From positions 284,547-348,546 of the forward strand of contig DFGT01000024.1 in assembly GCA_002371265.1 (NCBI GenBank): a DNA stretch of 64,000 nt, written 5' to 3'. The DNA is from Bacteroidales bacterium UBA3743. Lineage in GTDB: Bacteria; Bacteroidota; Bacteroidia; Bacteroidales; Paludibacteraceae. Below, piece by piece: positions 26,159 through 33,578 of the stretch. The notes beneath the pieces are model-generated. The model saw only the letters and a program-made list of their open reading frames with translations, did no database searches and was not told the origin of the DNA. Both the position numbers and the translations under genes were made by a program. Within the stretch, counting starts at the first letter, position 1. The number at the start of each line of letters is the position of its first letter.

Positions 26159-26394
26159 AATTTTATTAGAATGTTTTGTTACAGAGTTGAGGATTGTTAA
26201 GGGCGGAACGCCCTAACCACATCCTATAGTGCGAGCCGTAGACGAGCACATAAAAAACTAAAACCACAGAGGCACAGAGTTTACAGAGAATGGCTATGCC
26301 TTTTTATGAGGAAAAGAGAAACTTCACTTTGATTCCCCTAAATTGCGTTTCTTCAATTTTTTAACTAACATTGCACTTGCATCTTGACTCTAGG
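26159..26394. repeat. Right direct repeat flanking the abiF locus
   Basis: Second copy of the 24873-25111 unit. The left copy runs into the abiF stop region, whereas this one runs at TCTAG straight into a 52-base scrap of abiF 5' end. The pair defines a 1286-base period and would allow excision or amplification of abiF by homologous recombination. Confidence 0.92.
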
Positions 26395-26448
26395 TAGAGA
26401 GACAATATCAGATGTGCAAGAGAAATGTTTTTTGTACTTTACACTCAT
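26365..26448 (-). pseudogene. 5' remnant of a second abiF gene
   Basis: Starts MSVKYKKHFSCTSDIVSLP and stops after 27 codons. The first 17 or so residues match abiF (MSVQYKKHFSCTSDIVSLL) and then the frame runs into the flanking repeat. Four base differences from abiF lie in the matching part: three are silent and one changes Q5 to K. About 850 bases of gene body are missing. It lacks the promoter found before the intact copy. Confidence 0.85.
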
Positions 26449-26467
26449 AATATTATAAAAATAAAAC

Positions 26468-26503
26468 GATCCCCGATTTGAACATTCATGAGAGGCTTGG
26501 GGT
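26468..26503 (-). pseudogene. Decayed copy of the abiF structured RNA
   Basis: Matches the intact RNA (CCCCAAGCCTCTC, then ATGTTCAAATCGGGG) with a 4-bp outer stem where the intact copy has 6. The inner AGC pairing is kept only as a wobble (GTT). There is no TAnnTTTG element behind it; instead a perfect 14-base palindrome GTAACAGCTGTTAC (26502-26515) adjoins. Probably not expressed. Confidence 0.7.
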
Positions 26504-26627
26504 AACAGCTGTTACGATAGTGCGAATTCCAAGTATTTCCAAAAATCCGCACATTTTTTCAACCTATTTTCCCATATATTTAGGAGCAGGTTTTCAAACC
26601 TGCCCCTACAATAAATCTATTCAAAAA

Positions 26628-27296
26628 TTAGCATATTTCCGCACCGTTGATCTCAAGTTTGAATTTTAGATTCAAATACGACGCTGCTTTCTGACACAGC
26701 TTCATACGGCTAAGGAATATCTCAAAATACTCGATGACTGGACTTATTTCTGTGTCAAGCGTGAGGGATAGGATCAGCGACGTGTGGTCGTCCGACAAAC
26801 TTACATGGTTTTCCGTCACCGCATAATTCACTCTGTCATGGATGTCAAACGAACTTTTATCTGCATTTCTCACACGTGAACGCCGCACATCACTTTTATC
26901 CGCAATAATAAGGGCAGCCGCGACGTCGCTGACAGGAAAAGCTGTGCTTTCATCATGGTTGCCGATAGCGGCTATTATCTTCGCAATGTCTTCGTATTGC
27001 ATACCCATTTTGTCGAGGATACGAAAAGCCATTATCGCTCCAGACTGTGCATGGTCGATCCTGTTTATGACATTGCCGATATCATGCATATAGCCCGCTA
27101 TACGAGCCAATTCCACATCATGTTCGTCGTAGCCTAACTGCTGCAACATATCCCCAGCACACTTTGACACACGCATCACATGTGCAAAACTGTGCTCTGT
27201 AAATCCCATACGTTCGAGGGATAGATCCGCACGTCTGATATATGTTTTGATTTCTTCTTCCTGAAGGATTTCCTTAAATGTTATTGTCTGCCTCAT
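26628..27296 (-). CDS. HD-domain phosphohydrolase
   Basis: A 222-residue soluble HD-superfamily protein. Metal-binding residues are visible: H39 (HSFAHVMRVSKCAG), HD at 71-72 (GYMHDIGNVINRIDHAQ), then NHDEST and ALIIADKSDVRRSR for the distal Asp. The last 80 residues form a second, less conserved region (DDHTSLILSLTLDTEISPVIEYFEIF). The substrate is unknown; such single-HD proteins act on nucleotides or cyclic nucleotides. It is a lone gene between the abiF remnant and a repeat-rich gap. Confidence 0.85.
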   Translation of the reverse strand: MRQTITFKEILQEEEIKTYIRRADLSLERMGFTEHSFAHVMRVSKCAGDMLQQLGYDEHDVELARIAGYMHDIGNVINRIDHAQSGAIMAFRILDKMGMQYEDIAKIIAAIGNHDESTAFPVSDVAAALIIADKSDVRRSRVRNADKSSFDIHDRVNYAVTENHVSLSDDHTSLILSLTLDTEISPVIEYFEIFLSRMKLCQKAASYLNLKFKLEINGAEIC

Positions 27297-27440
27297 TATT
27301 CAAATATATATTGCGACACAAAATTAATAAATTGCCATCACATAACCGTCTCATAAAGATTACAATTCATAAAACCTCTGCACAGAGACAAAATTATAAG
27401 AATCTGTTCAAATCCGATTTAGATACTTGGCTATAGAGTC

Positions 27441-27581
27441 GAGGATTGTTAAGGACGGACGCCATAACTTCTCCCCAAAATGTGAGCCATAAAGAGAGCA
27501 CTATATAATTAAAAGTATTTTACCGCTCGCCCTTTGGGCTCGCGGAAGAGAATGGGTTGGCTTTCGCCCTTAACAATCCTC
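27441..27581. repeat. Composite inverted interspersed repeat, diverged copy
   Basis: GAGGATTGTTAAGGACGGA at the left, its reverse complement TTAACAATCCTC at the right, with CTCGCCCTTTGGGCTCGCGG inside. It is the 11276-11433 unit in the opposite orientation with more substitutions. The rest of the 27297-27865 gap contains one TTTGAAACCCGCCCTAC element (27726-27742) and no supported gene. Confidence 0.75.
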
Positions 27582-27865
27582 ATTTTCATTTGTAAAATGA
27601 AAACTATAGTAAAATATTTCAAGCAAATTTGAACAGCTTCTAAATTTTCCGTTTCTGACATAGAAGTATTTAACGTGGGTTCAACTAAAATGTTTCTGTT
27701 TGATTATGGTTTCTATTGCAGACATGTTTGAAACCCGCCCTACGTTCATGAATTTTGATTGGCTATTTGGGGAAATGTCCATATAATATTATGATACCCG
27801 AACTCACGTTAAATAATTTTAAACAGCCACTATTTTTTTAGAAAAAAATCTAACTTTGCAAAAGG

Positions 27866-28270
27866 ATGAAACGAGTGTGCAGAGTCATATGTTTTTTAAC
27901 GGTTCTCCTGACCGTATGGCTGACAGTCATAACAAGCTGGCAGAAGAGTGACGTATACAATTTACAAGACATCCAACAAAGCACAGAGTTTTCTTTTCAG
28001 ATTCCCAATCAACAACAGCACCATGAGGCGACACTGACAGATGCCGCACAGATCTATCGCATCTGTAGCTCACGGCCTCAGCGTATTCTTCCGTCTCAAG
28101 AATTCAGACACGACAGGACATTGGCTTCATTCTATGGATCCTCCCGTCGACATATTATCAACCTACTCTATTCCTTTCACGACAGCAGATGGCGTTTGAA
28201 ATCGTCACCATTCTGTCTGCACGTCTCATGTGACTACTATGTCATTGCATTGAGACACATCATTCGCTAG
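27866..28270 (+). CDS. Small exported protein of unknown function
   Basis: A 134-residue protein with an N-terminal signal or membrane helix (VICFLTVLLTVWLTVITSW). The rest is polar and Arg/His-rich, with RPQRILPSQEF, RRHIINLLYSFHDSRWRLKSSPF and a C-terminal CDYYVIALRHIIR. I recall similar short Bacteroidota proteins but know no function. A TAACTTTG element (27851-27858) lies 8 bases before the ATG without a clear -33 box. The reading frame is probably real, because the signal peptide and patterned C-terminus are not typical of a random frame. Confidence 0.6.
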   Translation: MKRVCRVICFLTVLLTVWLTVITSWQKSDVYNLQDIQQSTEFSFQIPNQQQHHEATLTDAAQIYRICSSRPQRILPSQEFRHDRTLASFYGSSRRHIINLLYSFHDSRWRLKSSPFCLHVSCDYYVIALRHIIR

Positions 28271-28459
28271 CATTGCTTTTCCACTGATCTGAGCACATAA
28301 CAAGCTCACATAAAATCAAACAGACAACTACGCCAAACATTAAAAGGTTGAAGATGGTTGTAGTTTCGGCATATCATATTGTCGACAAAAAAACTTCAAA
28401 GCACGATTTTAATGAAGGCGACGTTGCAAAATTTTCACTTAACTTAATACATTCAAGCA

Positions 28460-29803
28460 ATGACAACATTAACATTAGCGATAGTTATCGTATTCTGCAT
28501 AGGCTATTTCTTTATAGCCATTGAGAGCGTAACCAAAATAAACAAGGCAGCCATTGCCTTATTGATGCTTGTGGCCACATGGACACTGTTTATGATAAAC
28601 CCATCCGACTATCTGCCTTCCGCAGTAGACGGACAAATAGCGTCAGTAGTCGGTGAGACAATCGAACGCCACTTGGGTTCGACCGCGACAACCTTGTTCT
28701 TCTTGATGGGAGCAATGACCATCGTTGAGCTTGTAGACCAGAACGGCGGCTTCAACTTCGTCCGCGATGTCATGCAAACACAAAGCAAACGTGTTCTGCT
28801 GTGGCGTATAGCCTTTATGACATTCTTTCTATCTGCGATCCTCGACAATCTGACAACATCAATCGTGATGATTATGATTCTTCGTAAATTGGTCAGCGAA
28901 CAGAAAGACCGTATCATATATGCTTCTCTGGTGATCATTGCCGCCAATAGTGGCGGTGCGTTCTCACCTATCGGCGATGTCACAACCATCATGCTGTGGA
29001 ATAAAGGAGTAGTAACCGCATCCGGAGTCATCAGCGAACTTATATTGCCTTCACTTGTGTCTATGGTTATTCCGGCATACGTACTCTCCTTATCATTGAA
29101 AGGCACACTTTCCTCTGCTACCGTGCAAATGCAGACGAATCAAGTGAATGAACTGACTGCCACCCAACGCAAAACAATATTCTTCTTGGGTGTAGGCGGA
29201 CTCATTTTTGTGCCAATATTCAAGAGCATCACTCACCTGCCTCCGTTTGTGGGAATCTTATTGGTATTAAGCTTATTATGGACAGTCACTGAAATATTCT
29301 ACGCTCATTTGAAAGCAGCAGAAGAGAAAAATGCGATGCAGAAACGAGTATCTCAAATCCTCACAAAAATCGACATGTCAACGATTCTTTTCTTCCTTGG
29401 TATTCTGATGGCAGTGGCATGTCTGGAGACTATCGGAGTTCTGACAATGTTAGGTGATGGATTAAACTCAGTATTCGACAGCAATCACTATCTGATAACA
29501 GGCATCATCGGAGTTCTGTCTTCTATCGTCGACAATGTGCCATTGGTTGCAGGATGTATGGGAATGTATCCAGTAGCATCGACAGGCGACATGGCGGTTG
29601 ACGGCATTTTCTGGCAGTTGCTGGCATATTGTGCAGGTGTAGGTGGGTCAATGCTTATCATCGGTTCTGCCGCTGGAGTTGTGGTAATGGGACTTGAAAG
29701 AATCACATTCGGATGGTATATGAAACACATATCATGGATCGTTCTTCTCGGATATCTGGCAGGCATACTGTGCTATTGGGCAGAGAAGACATTTATATTT
29801 TGA
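28460..29803 (+). CDS. nhaD: Na+/H+ antiporter NhaD family
   Basis: A 447-residue inner-membrane antiporter of the ion transporter superfamily, exchanging sodium (or lithium) for protons. About 12 membrane helices, with FFLSAILDNLTTSIVMIMIL, ANSGGAFSPIGDVTTIMLWNKG and GIIGVLSSIVDNVPLVAGCMGMY, which are hallmark NhaD segments (DN and SP motifs in the two repeat halves). It is a single gene, with an intrinsic terminator behind it that also serves the converging ABC gene. Length is normal. Confidence 0.95.
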   Translation: MTTLTLAIVIVFCIGYFFIAIESVTKINKAAIALLMLVATWTLFMINPSDYLPSAVDGQIASVVGETIERHLGSTATTLFFLMGAMTIVELVDQNGGFNFVRDVMQTQSKRVLLWRIAFMTFFLSAILDNLTTSIVMIMILRKLVSEQKDRIIYASLVIIAANSGGAFSPIGDVTTIMLWNKGVVTASGVISELILPSLVSMVIPAYVLSLSLKGTLSSATVQMQTNQVNELTATQRKTIFFLGVGGLIFVPIFKSITHLPPFVGILLVLSLLWTVTEIFYAHLKAAEEKNAMQKRVSQILTKIDMSTILFFLGILMAVACLETIGVLTMLGDGLNSVFDSNHYLITGIIGVLSSIVDNVPLVAGCMGMYPVASTGDMAVDGIFWQLLAYCAGVGGSMLIIGSAAGVVVMGLERITFGWYMKHISWIVLLGYLAGILCYWAEKTFIF

Positions 29804-29840
29804 GTCGCTCCATTTACGGGATTTTGAATAAAACAACTAT

Positions 29841-29876
29841 AAGGCTGAATTCCAAAATCGGATTCAGCCTTTTTTA
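29841..29876 (+). terminator. Bidirectional terminator between nhaD and the ABC exporter
   Basis: AAGGCTGAAT(TCC) pairs with (GGA)TTCAGCCTT over 12 or so base pairs, followed by TTTTTTAT on the plus strand. A's before the stem on the other strand (AAAACAACTAT) are weaker, so it mainly serves nhaD. Confidence 0.85.
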
Positions 29877-29908
29877 TATATCGTCCTAAATATAGTCGAC
29901 GGGAAAAT

Positions 29909-31696
29909 TCATTCGCCTCTCTGCGTCTTCGCGATCTTTTCAATATTCAAGCTTCTTGCGGACGCATCAAAAATTCTTCGGTAGACACCATTCTTTGCGT
30001 AACACTCTTCATGCGTGCCATGCTCCATCACCCTACCCTTTTCCAGAGAATAAATCATCTCTGAATCGATAATCTGCGACAAACTATGCGAAATAATGAT
30101 GACGGTGCGGTTCTGCTTTATCGCGTCTATACTGTTTTTTATCTGCTCAGTGGCGATAGCGTCGAGGCTGGCAGTCGGCTCATCAAGGAATATAATCGGA
30201 GGATTCTTAATAAACATTCTGGCAATAGCCACTCGCTGCTGCTGTCCGCCCGACAATTCCGTCGCCTTGCTCTTGAAACCATTCGGCAAAGCTATCACCT
30301 GATCATATAGGAATGCCTTCTTAGCCGCCTCCATCACCTCCTCATCAGTAGCGTCGACATTTCCATAACGGATATTTTCCTCTATCGTACCGTCGAAAAT
30401 ATGATTCTTCTGAAGCACAAGTCCGATATTATCGCGAAGATATTGCGTATCCCAGTCTTTAAGGCTGACACCATCAAGAAGCACGTCGCCACAATCCTGC
30501 TCATAAAATTTATCCAAAAGGTTGATTATCGTACTCTTTCCAGCACCAGAAAGTCCAACCAAAGCTGTGATTTTACCACTCTCAATCTTCATATTTATGT
30601 CATGGAGAGCCTTTGTGCCATTAGGATAAGTGAAGTCGACGTGTCGCAATTCAAACTCACCCTTGATCTTTTCCGGACGATGCTTGCCACTCTTCTCTGT
30701 CTCTTCCGCACCAGAATCAATAATTTCAAAGAATCCGTTGGCATAAATCAAAGCGTCGTTGAAATCATCATAAATTCGATGAAGCTGACGTGTGGGTGAG
30801 GTCACATTGCCAAACAGCATGATGTGGTACATGATCGCACCGATAGTCATATCGCCGTTGAGAACAAGGAAAGCGGTAAGGATAATGATTAGCACCACTC
30901 CTATCTGCTCGACAAACGTCTTCAAGCCTTCAAAGGCAAAACTTGTCTGACGTGTCTTCAGCTGATTTTCAGTGATATTTTTCTGAAGTTCAAGTTGTTT
31001 CTTTCCTTCTATCTGCTCACGATTAAAAGATTTGATGACGGTGATGCTCTCAAGAATAGTCATGATACCGTGGCTCTTAGCCTCACGGAAATCTTTATGC
31101 TGAGTTCGCCATCCCTTCAGTTTGCTTGCCTGCAAATATGTGATATAGAAATAGATAGGCACAATCACAAGTGCGACGGTGCCTACATAGACATTCTGTT
31201 TGAACATCAACACCAACGCAAGAATAGCACTGCAAAACAGAGGCAGGATATCTATGAAGAAGTTCTGGACTATACGAGTCAGGCTCTCCACTCCCCTGTC
31301 TATACGTGTCTGCAGTTTGCCGGGTTCATTACCAGACTTTGTGAAAAAGGCAAGACGGTATGTAAGAACTCTTTCTATCACATCCTGTGCTAAATCCTGA
31401 GAAATACAAATCTTCAGTTTTTGCCCGAAAAATTTTTGGCCAAACTGCACAAGGATAATCATCAGTTCCTTTCCAAGCAAAACAGATGAAATCAGGATAA
31501 GGATGTCAAGACCTTCCGTCAGACCTTTTCCAGCAGTGACAAGAGCATTGATGGAATCGACAGTATAGTTTAGCACAATCGCGTTGACCTGGGCCATGAA
31601 TGAACCTACAAGCGTCAGCAGCAACGTCGCAAGTACAAGCCACTTATACGGCTTGACATAAACTGAAATTCTTTTGAATATTTCTATAACAGACAT
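29909..31696 (-). CDS. ABC exporter (MsbA-like half transporter)
   Basis: A 595-residue half-size ABC exporter that would act as a homodimer. N-terminal transmembrane domain of six helices (from ~residue 18 to 320), then the nucleotide-binding domain: Walker A GLSGAGKST (381-389), Q-loop LVLQKNH, signature LSGGQQQR (481-488), Walker B IIFLDE (501-506) and H-loop ISHS. All ATPase motifs are intact. The substrate cannot be read from the sequence; lipids, lipid A or peptides are usual for this type. No operon partner. Confidence 0.92.
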   Translation of the reverse strand: MSVIEIFKRISVYVKPYKWLVLATLLLTLVGSFMAQVNAIVLNYTVDSINALVTAGKGLTEGLDILILISSVLLGKELMIILVQFGQKFFGQKLKICISQDLAQDVIERVLTYRLAFFTKSGNEPGKLQTRIDRGVESLTRIVQNFFIDILPLFCSAILALVLMFKQNVYVGTVALVIVPIYFYITYLQASKLKGWRTQHKDFREAKSHGIMTILESITVIKSFNREQIEGKKQLELQKNITENQLKTRQTSFAFEGLKTFVEQIGVVLIIILTAFLVLNGDMTIGAIMYHIMLFGNVTSPTRQLHRIYDDFNDALIYANGFFEIIDSGAEETEKSGKHRPEKIKGEFELRHVDFTYPNGTKALHDINMKIESGKITALVGLSGAGKSTIINLLDKFYEQDCGDVLLDGVSLKDWDTQYLRDNIGLVLQKNHIFDGTIEENIRYGNVDATDEEVMEAAKKAFLYDQVIALPNGFKSKATELSGGQQQRVAIARMFIKNPPIIFLDEPTASLDAIATEQIKNSIDAIKQNRTVIIISHSLSQIIDSEMIYSLEKGRVMEHGTHEECYAKNGVYRRIFDASARSLNIEKIAKTQRGE

Positions 31697-31882
31697 TATA
31701 TAGTGTTTGGTTTAATTACAAATCAGCGGATAAATTCGTTTTATATATTTTACTATAAGGCTCATTCAGCAGCTTAAGGATCCATGCTTGACTGATATTG
31801 GATCTAACCCCACAAAATCTGCAAGTAAGAACGAGCTATTATATTTTATTTATAATATGGTAATCTATTCAAGTCAAGAATA

Positions 31883-32752
31883 TTATAGATTAAATATGGC
31901 AAACATCAACATCAATATTGCAATTGCAAACAAAATGTATGAAAGGGTACTTGTTTTCTCCTTTTCATAGCCATCTTTTATATATGTTTTCTTACGTATA
32001 TGGTTGTCCTGATAATCAGATTCAGTTTTTCCTTTCGGAGCTACTATTGACGAATCAAAAACAGTCTCACTTTCATGATATGATTGTTCCGATTGCACAT
32101 TCTCTTCATAATCAGACGGTTCATCATCTTCTGTCTCATCATCCTCCGGCAGCTCAAAATTCAAATCTGCTCTGATTTTCGACACGGGTCTGATAGGGAG
32201 TAGACATGCACGATGGCAAGAATACGTATCATATATCGGATCACAATCTTCGTCTTTATCTATGTAAAAATAAATTGCATCATATTCATCGTCAGAAGAA
32301 TCCAATTCAGAAGCCCACCAACTACAGCTAAATTCACAACCATCATATTCTTCTAGAAGATACCTACTGAAATGAAGTTCATTACCATTTGGGCCGACAA
32401 ATACAATAGATTCCCCTTTTAGTTTCAACTCACAATACTTCATGAGTTCTCTCCAATCAGTATATGAAGGAATTTTCCATTCATTTCCCCACAAAGATGT
32501 AGCAGCATCATCTTCAGGATCAAGGGTACGTTTTTTGTCTCTATCATTATATTTGACAAACTCATCATCTATAATATACTTATGATCGTCGTCATTCCAA
32601 TCACCATCCGGATCTTTAGGTTCAACCTCACCCCACATGAAAAAATCACCAAATTCGCCGACCTTAGAAGCTCCAATATCATAAGATGCCCATAGAGTAC
32701 CAGAAGGCAGACCTAAATCCACGTACTCATATCCATTTATCATATTTTCCAT
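31883..32752 (-). CDS. FISUMP-domain protein with C-terminal membrane anchor
   Basis: A 289-residue protein. The first 200 residues resemble the FISUMP (Fibrobacter succinogenes major paralogous) domain: YEYVDLGLPSGTLWASYDIGA, FMWGEVEP, ATSLWGNEWKIPSYTDWRELMKYC and a C-terminal RPVS. It has no signal peptide, unlike the usual secreted lipoproteins of this type. After an acidic linker (EDDETEDDEPSDYEENV) one hydrophobic segment (SYILFAIAILMLMFAIFNL) ends the protein, which suggests a tail anchor facing the cytoplasm. Asp and Glu are unusually frequent. Function unknown. Confidence 0.75.
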   Translation of the reverse strand: MENMINGYEYVDLGLPSGTLWASYDIGASKVGEFGDFFMWGEVEPKDPDGDWNDDDHKYIIDDEFVKYNDRDKKRTLDPEDDAATSLWGNEWKIPSYTDWRELMKYCELKLKGESIVFVGPNGNELHFSRYLLEEYDGCEFSCSWWASELDSSDDEYDAIYFYIDKDEDCDPIYDTYSCHRACLLPIRPVSKIRADLNFELPEDDETEDDEPSDYEENVQSEQSYHESETVFDSSIVAPKGKTESDYQDNHIRKKTYIKDGYEKEKTSTLSYILFAIAILMLMFAIFNL

Positions 32753-32788
32753 ATACGGTTTTCACAAGTGGTTAAAATCAACAATATC

Positions 32789-33391
32789 TTACGCTTTCAC
32801 AAAAATTCTTCTGACATTGCATCCAAGCAGATTACCGAAAATGCTTAGGAGGTATGTGACAAGCAATGCAGATTCAAATTTGCCACCATGAAACAGATAC
32901 AAAGCGTAATAAAAACTGTCCGCGATACTATGGTAGAATCCACACAATATGAATAGAGGCACACCAAACAATATGCCCAATGGAGTATTTTTCTTATACA
33001 TGAAAACAGCCATCTCCATAATGAAGCCACAGAATATCGCCTTTATTATCGCTTCCAAAGCTGTAGCATTCAATCTGTTGTTTATTATAGCCTGAAGATT
33101 GGAAATCACTCCGTCGCCAGCAGTCACCGACAACATTAGAGCGACAATCGTAGTGCCGACAACATTAAACAACAATATCCAGCCAAGGACAGGATAATAG
33201 ATGTCATCAGACTTGTTGAGAGAAACGGAACCAGCTTTACCAGTGTATAGATGCAATCCTATATAGCACACACCAAGAAGGCCGAATGCGAACATACACG
33301 CACCCACAATACCACTTACTGTCAGATAGATATAACCTGCGACTGCGATAAAAATACCGGCAAGAATAGAGCTTTTGAAAACTTTCTGCAT
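32789..33391 (-). CDS. Formate/nitrite transporter (FNT) family protein
   Basis: About 200 residues from the ATG at 33391 (MQKVFKSSILAGIFIAVAGYIYL); the upstream extension lies above the promoter. Six membrane helices in the FNT pattern, with CMFAFGLLGVCYIGLHLYTGKAG and LGWILLFNVVGTTIVALML. FNT channels move small monovalent anions such as formate, nitrite or hydrosulfide. The protein is shorter than typical FocA (about 280), so it is a compact member. It has a near-perfect promoter. Substrate unknown. Confidence 0.85.
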   Translation of the reverse strand: MQKVFKSSILAGIFIAVAGYIYLTVSGIVGACMFAFGLLGVCYIGLHLYTGKAGSVSLNKSDDIYYPVLGWILLFNVVGTTIVALMLSVTAGDGVISNLQAIINNRLNATALEAIIKAIFCGFIMEMAVFMYKKNTPLGILFGVPLFILCGFYHSIADSFYYALYLFHGGKFESALLVTYLLSIFGNLLGCNVRRIFVKA

Positions 33392-33445
33392 ATCCTCTAC
33401 TTTTTCAAATTGGAAAAAATGAATAATTATAATTCTAATGCGGGG

Positions 33446-33477
33446 CAAAAATACAAATATTTTTTCTCTCAAGCAAA
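33446..33477 (-). promoter_or_regulatory. Promoter of the FNT gene
   Basis: TTTG (33474-33477) and TATTTTTG (33446-33453) separated by 20 bases on the minus strand, about 55 bases before the ATG. It is among the best -33/-7 pairs in the window. Confidence 0.82.
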
Positions 33478-33520
33478 CTAATGTATAAATACACAAAACA
33501 GTTGCGTTATCTATTCATAC

Positions 33521-33551
33521 AAAAAAAAGAGGTTGGATTTCTCCAACCTCT
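33521..33551 (-). terminator. Intrinsic terminator after the glucan phosphorylase gene
   Basis: AGAGGTTGGA and TCCAACCTCT pair (33528-33551) with a 4-base loop; TTTTTTTT follows on the minus strand. It lies 28 bases past the stop. Confidence 0.88.
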
Positions 33552-33578
33552 CTATATAATTGTCTGTAACGACGTCGA

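Noticed and set aside
24873..26394. abiF with flanking repeats as a composite transposon
   Set aside because: The repeats are direct, have no inverted ends and no transposase; a tandem duplication with internal loss explains them better.
26502..26515. Perfect palindrome GTAACAGCTGTTAC as an operator
   Set aside because: It adjoins a decayed RNA copy with no promoter and no regulator gene nearby; a single occurrence gives no support.
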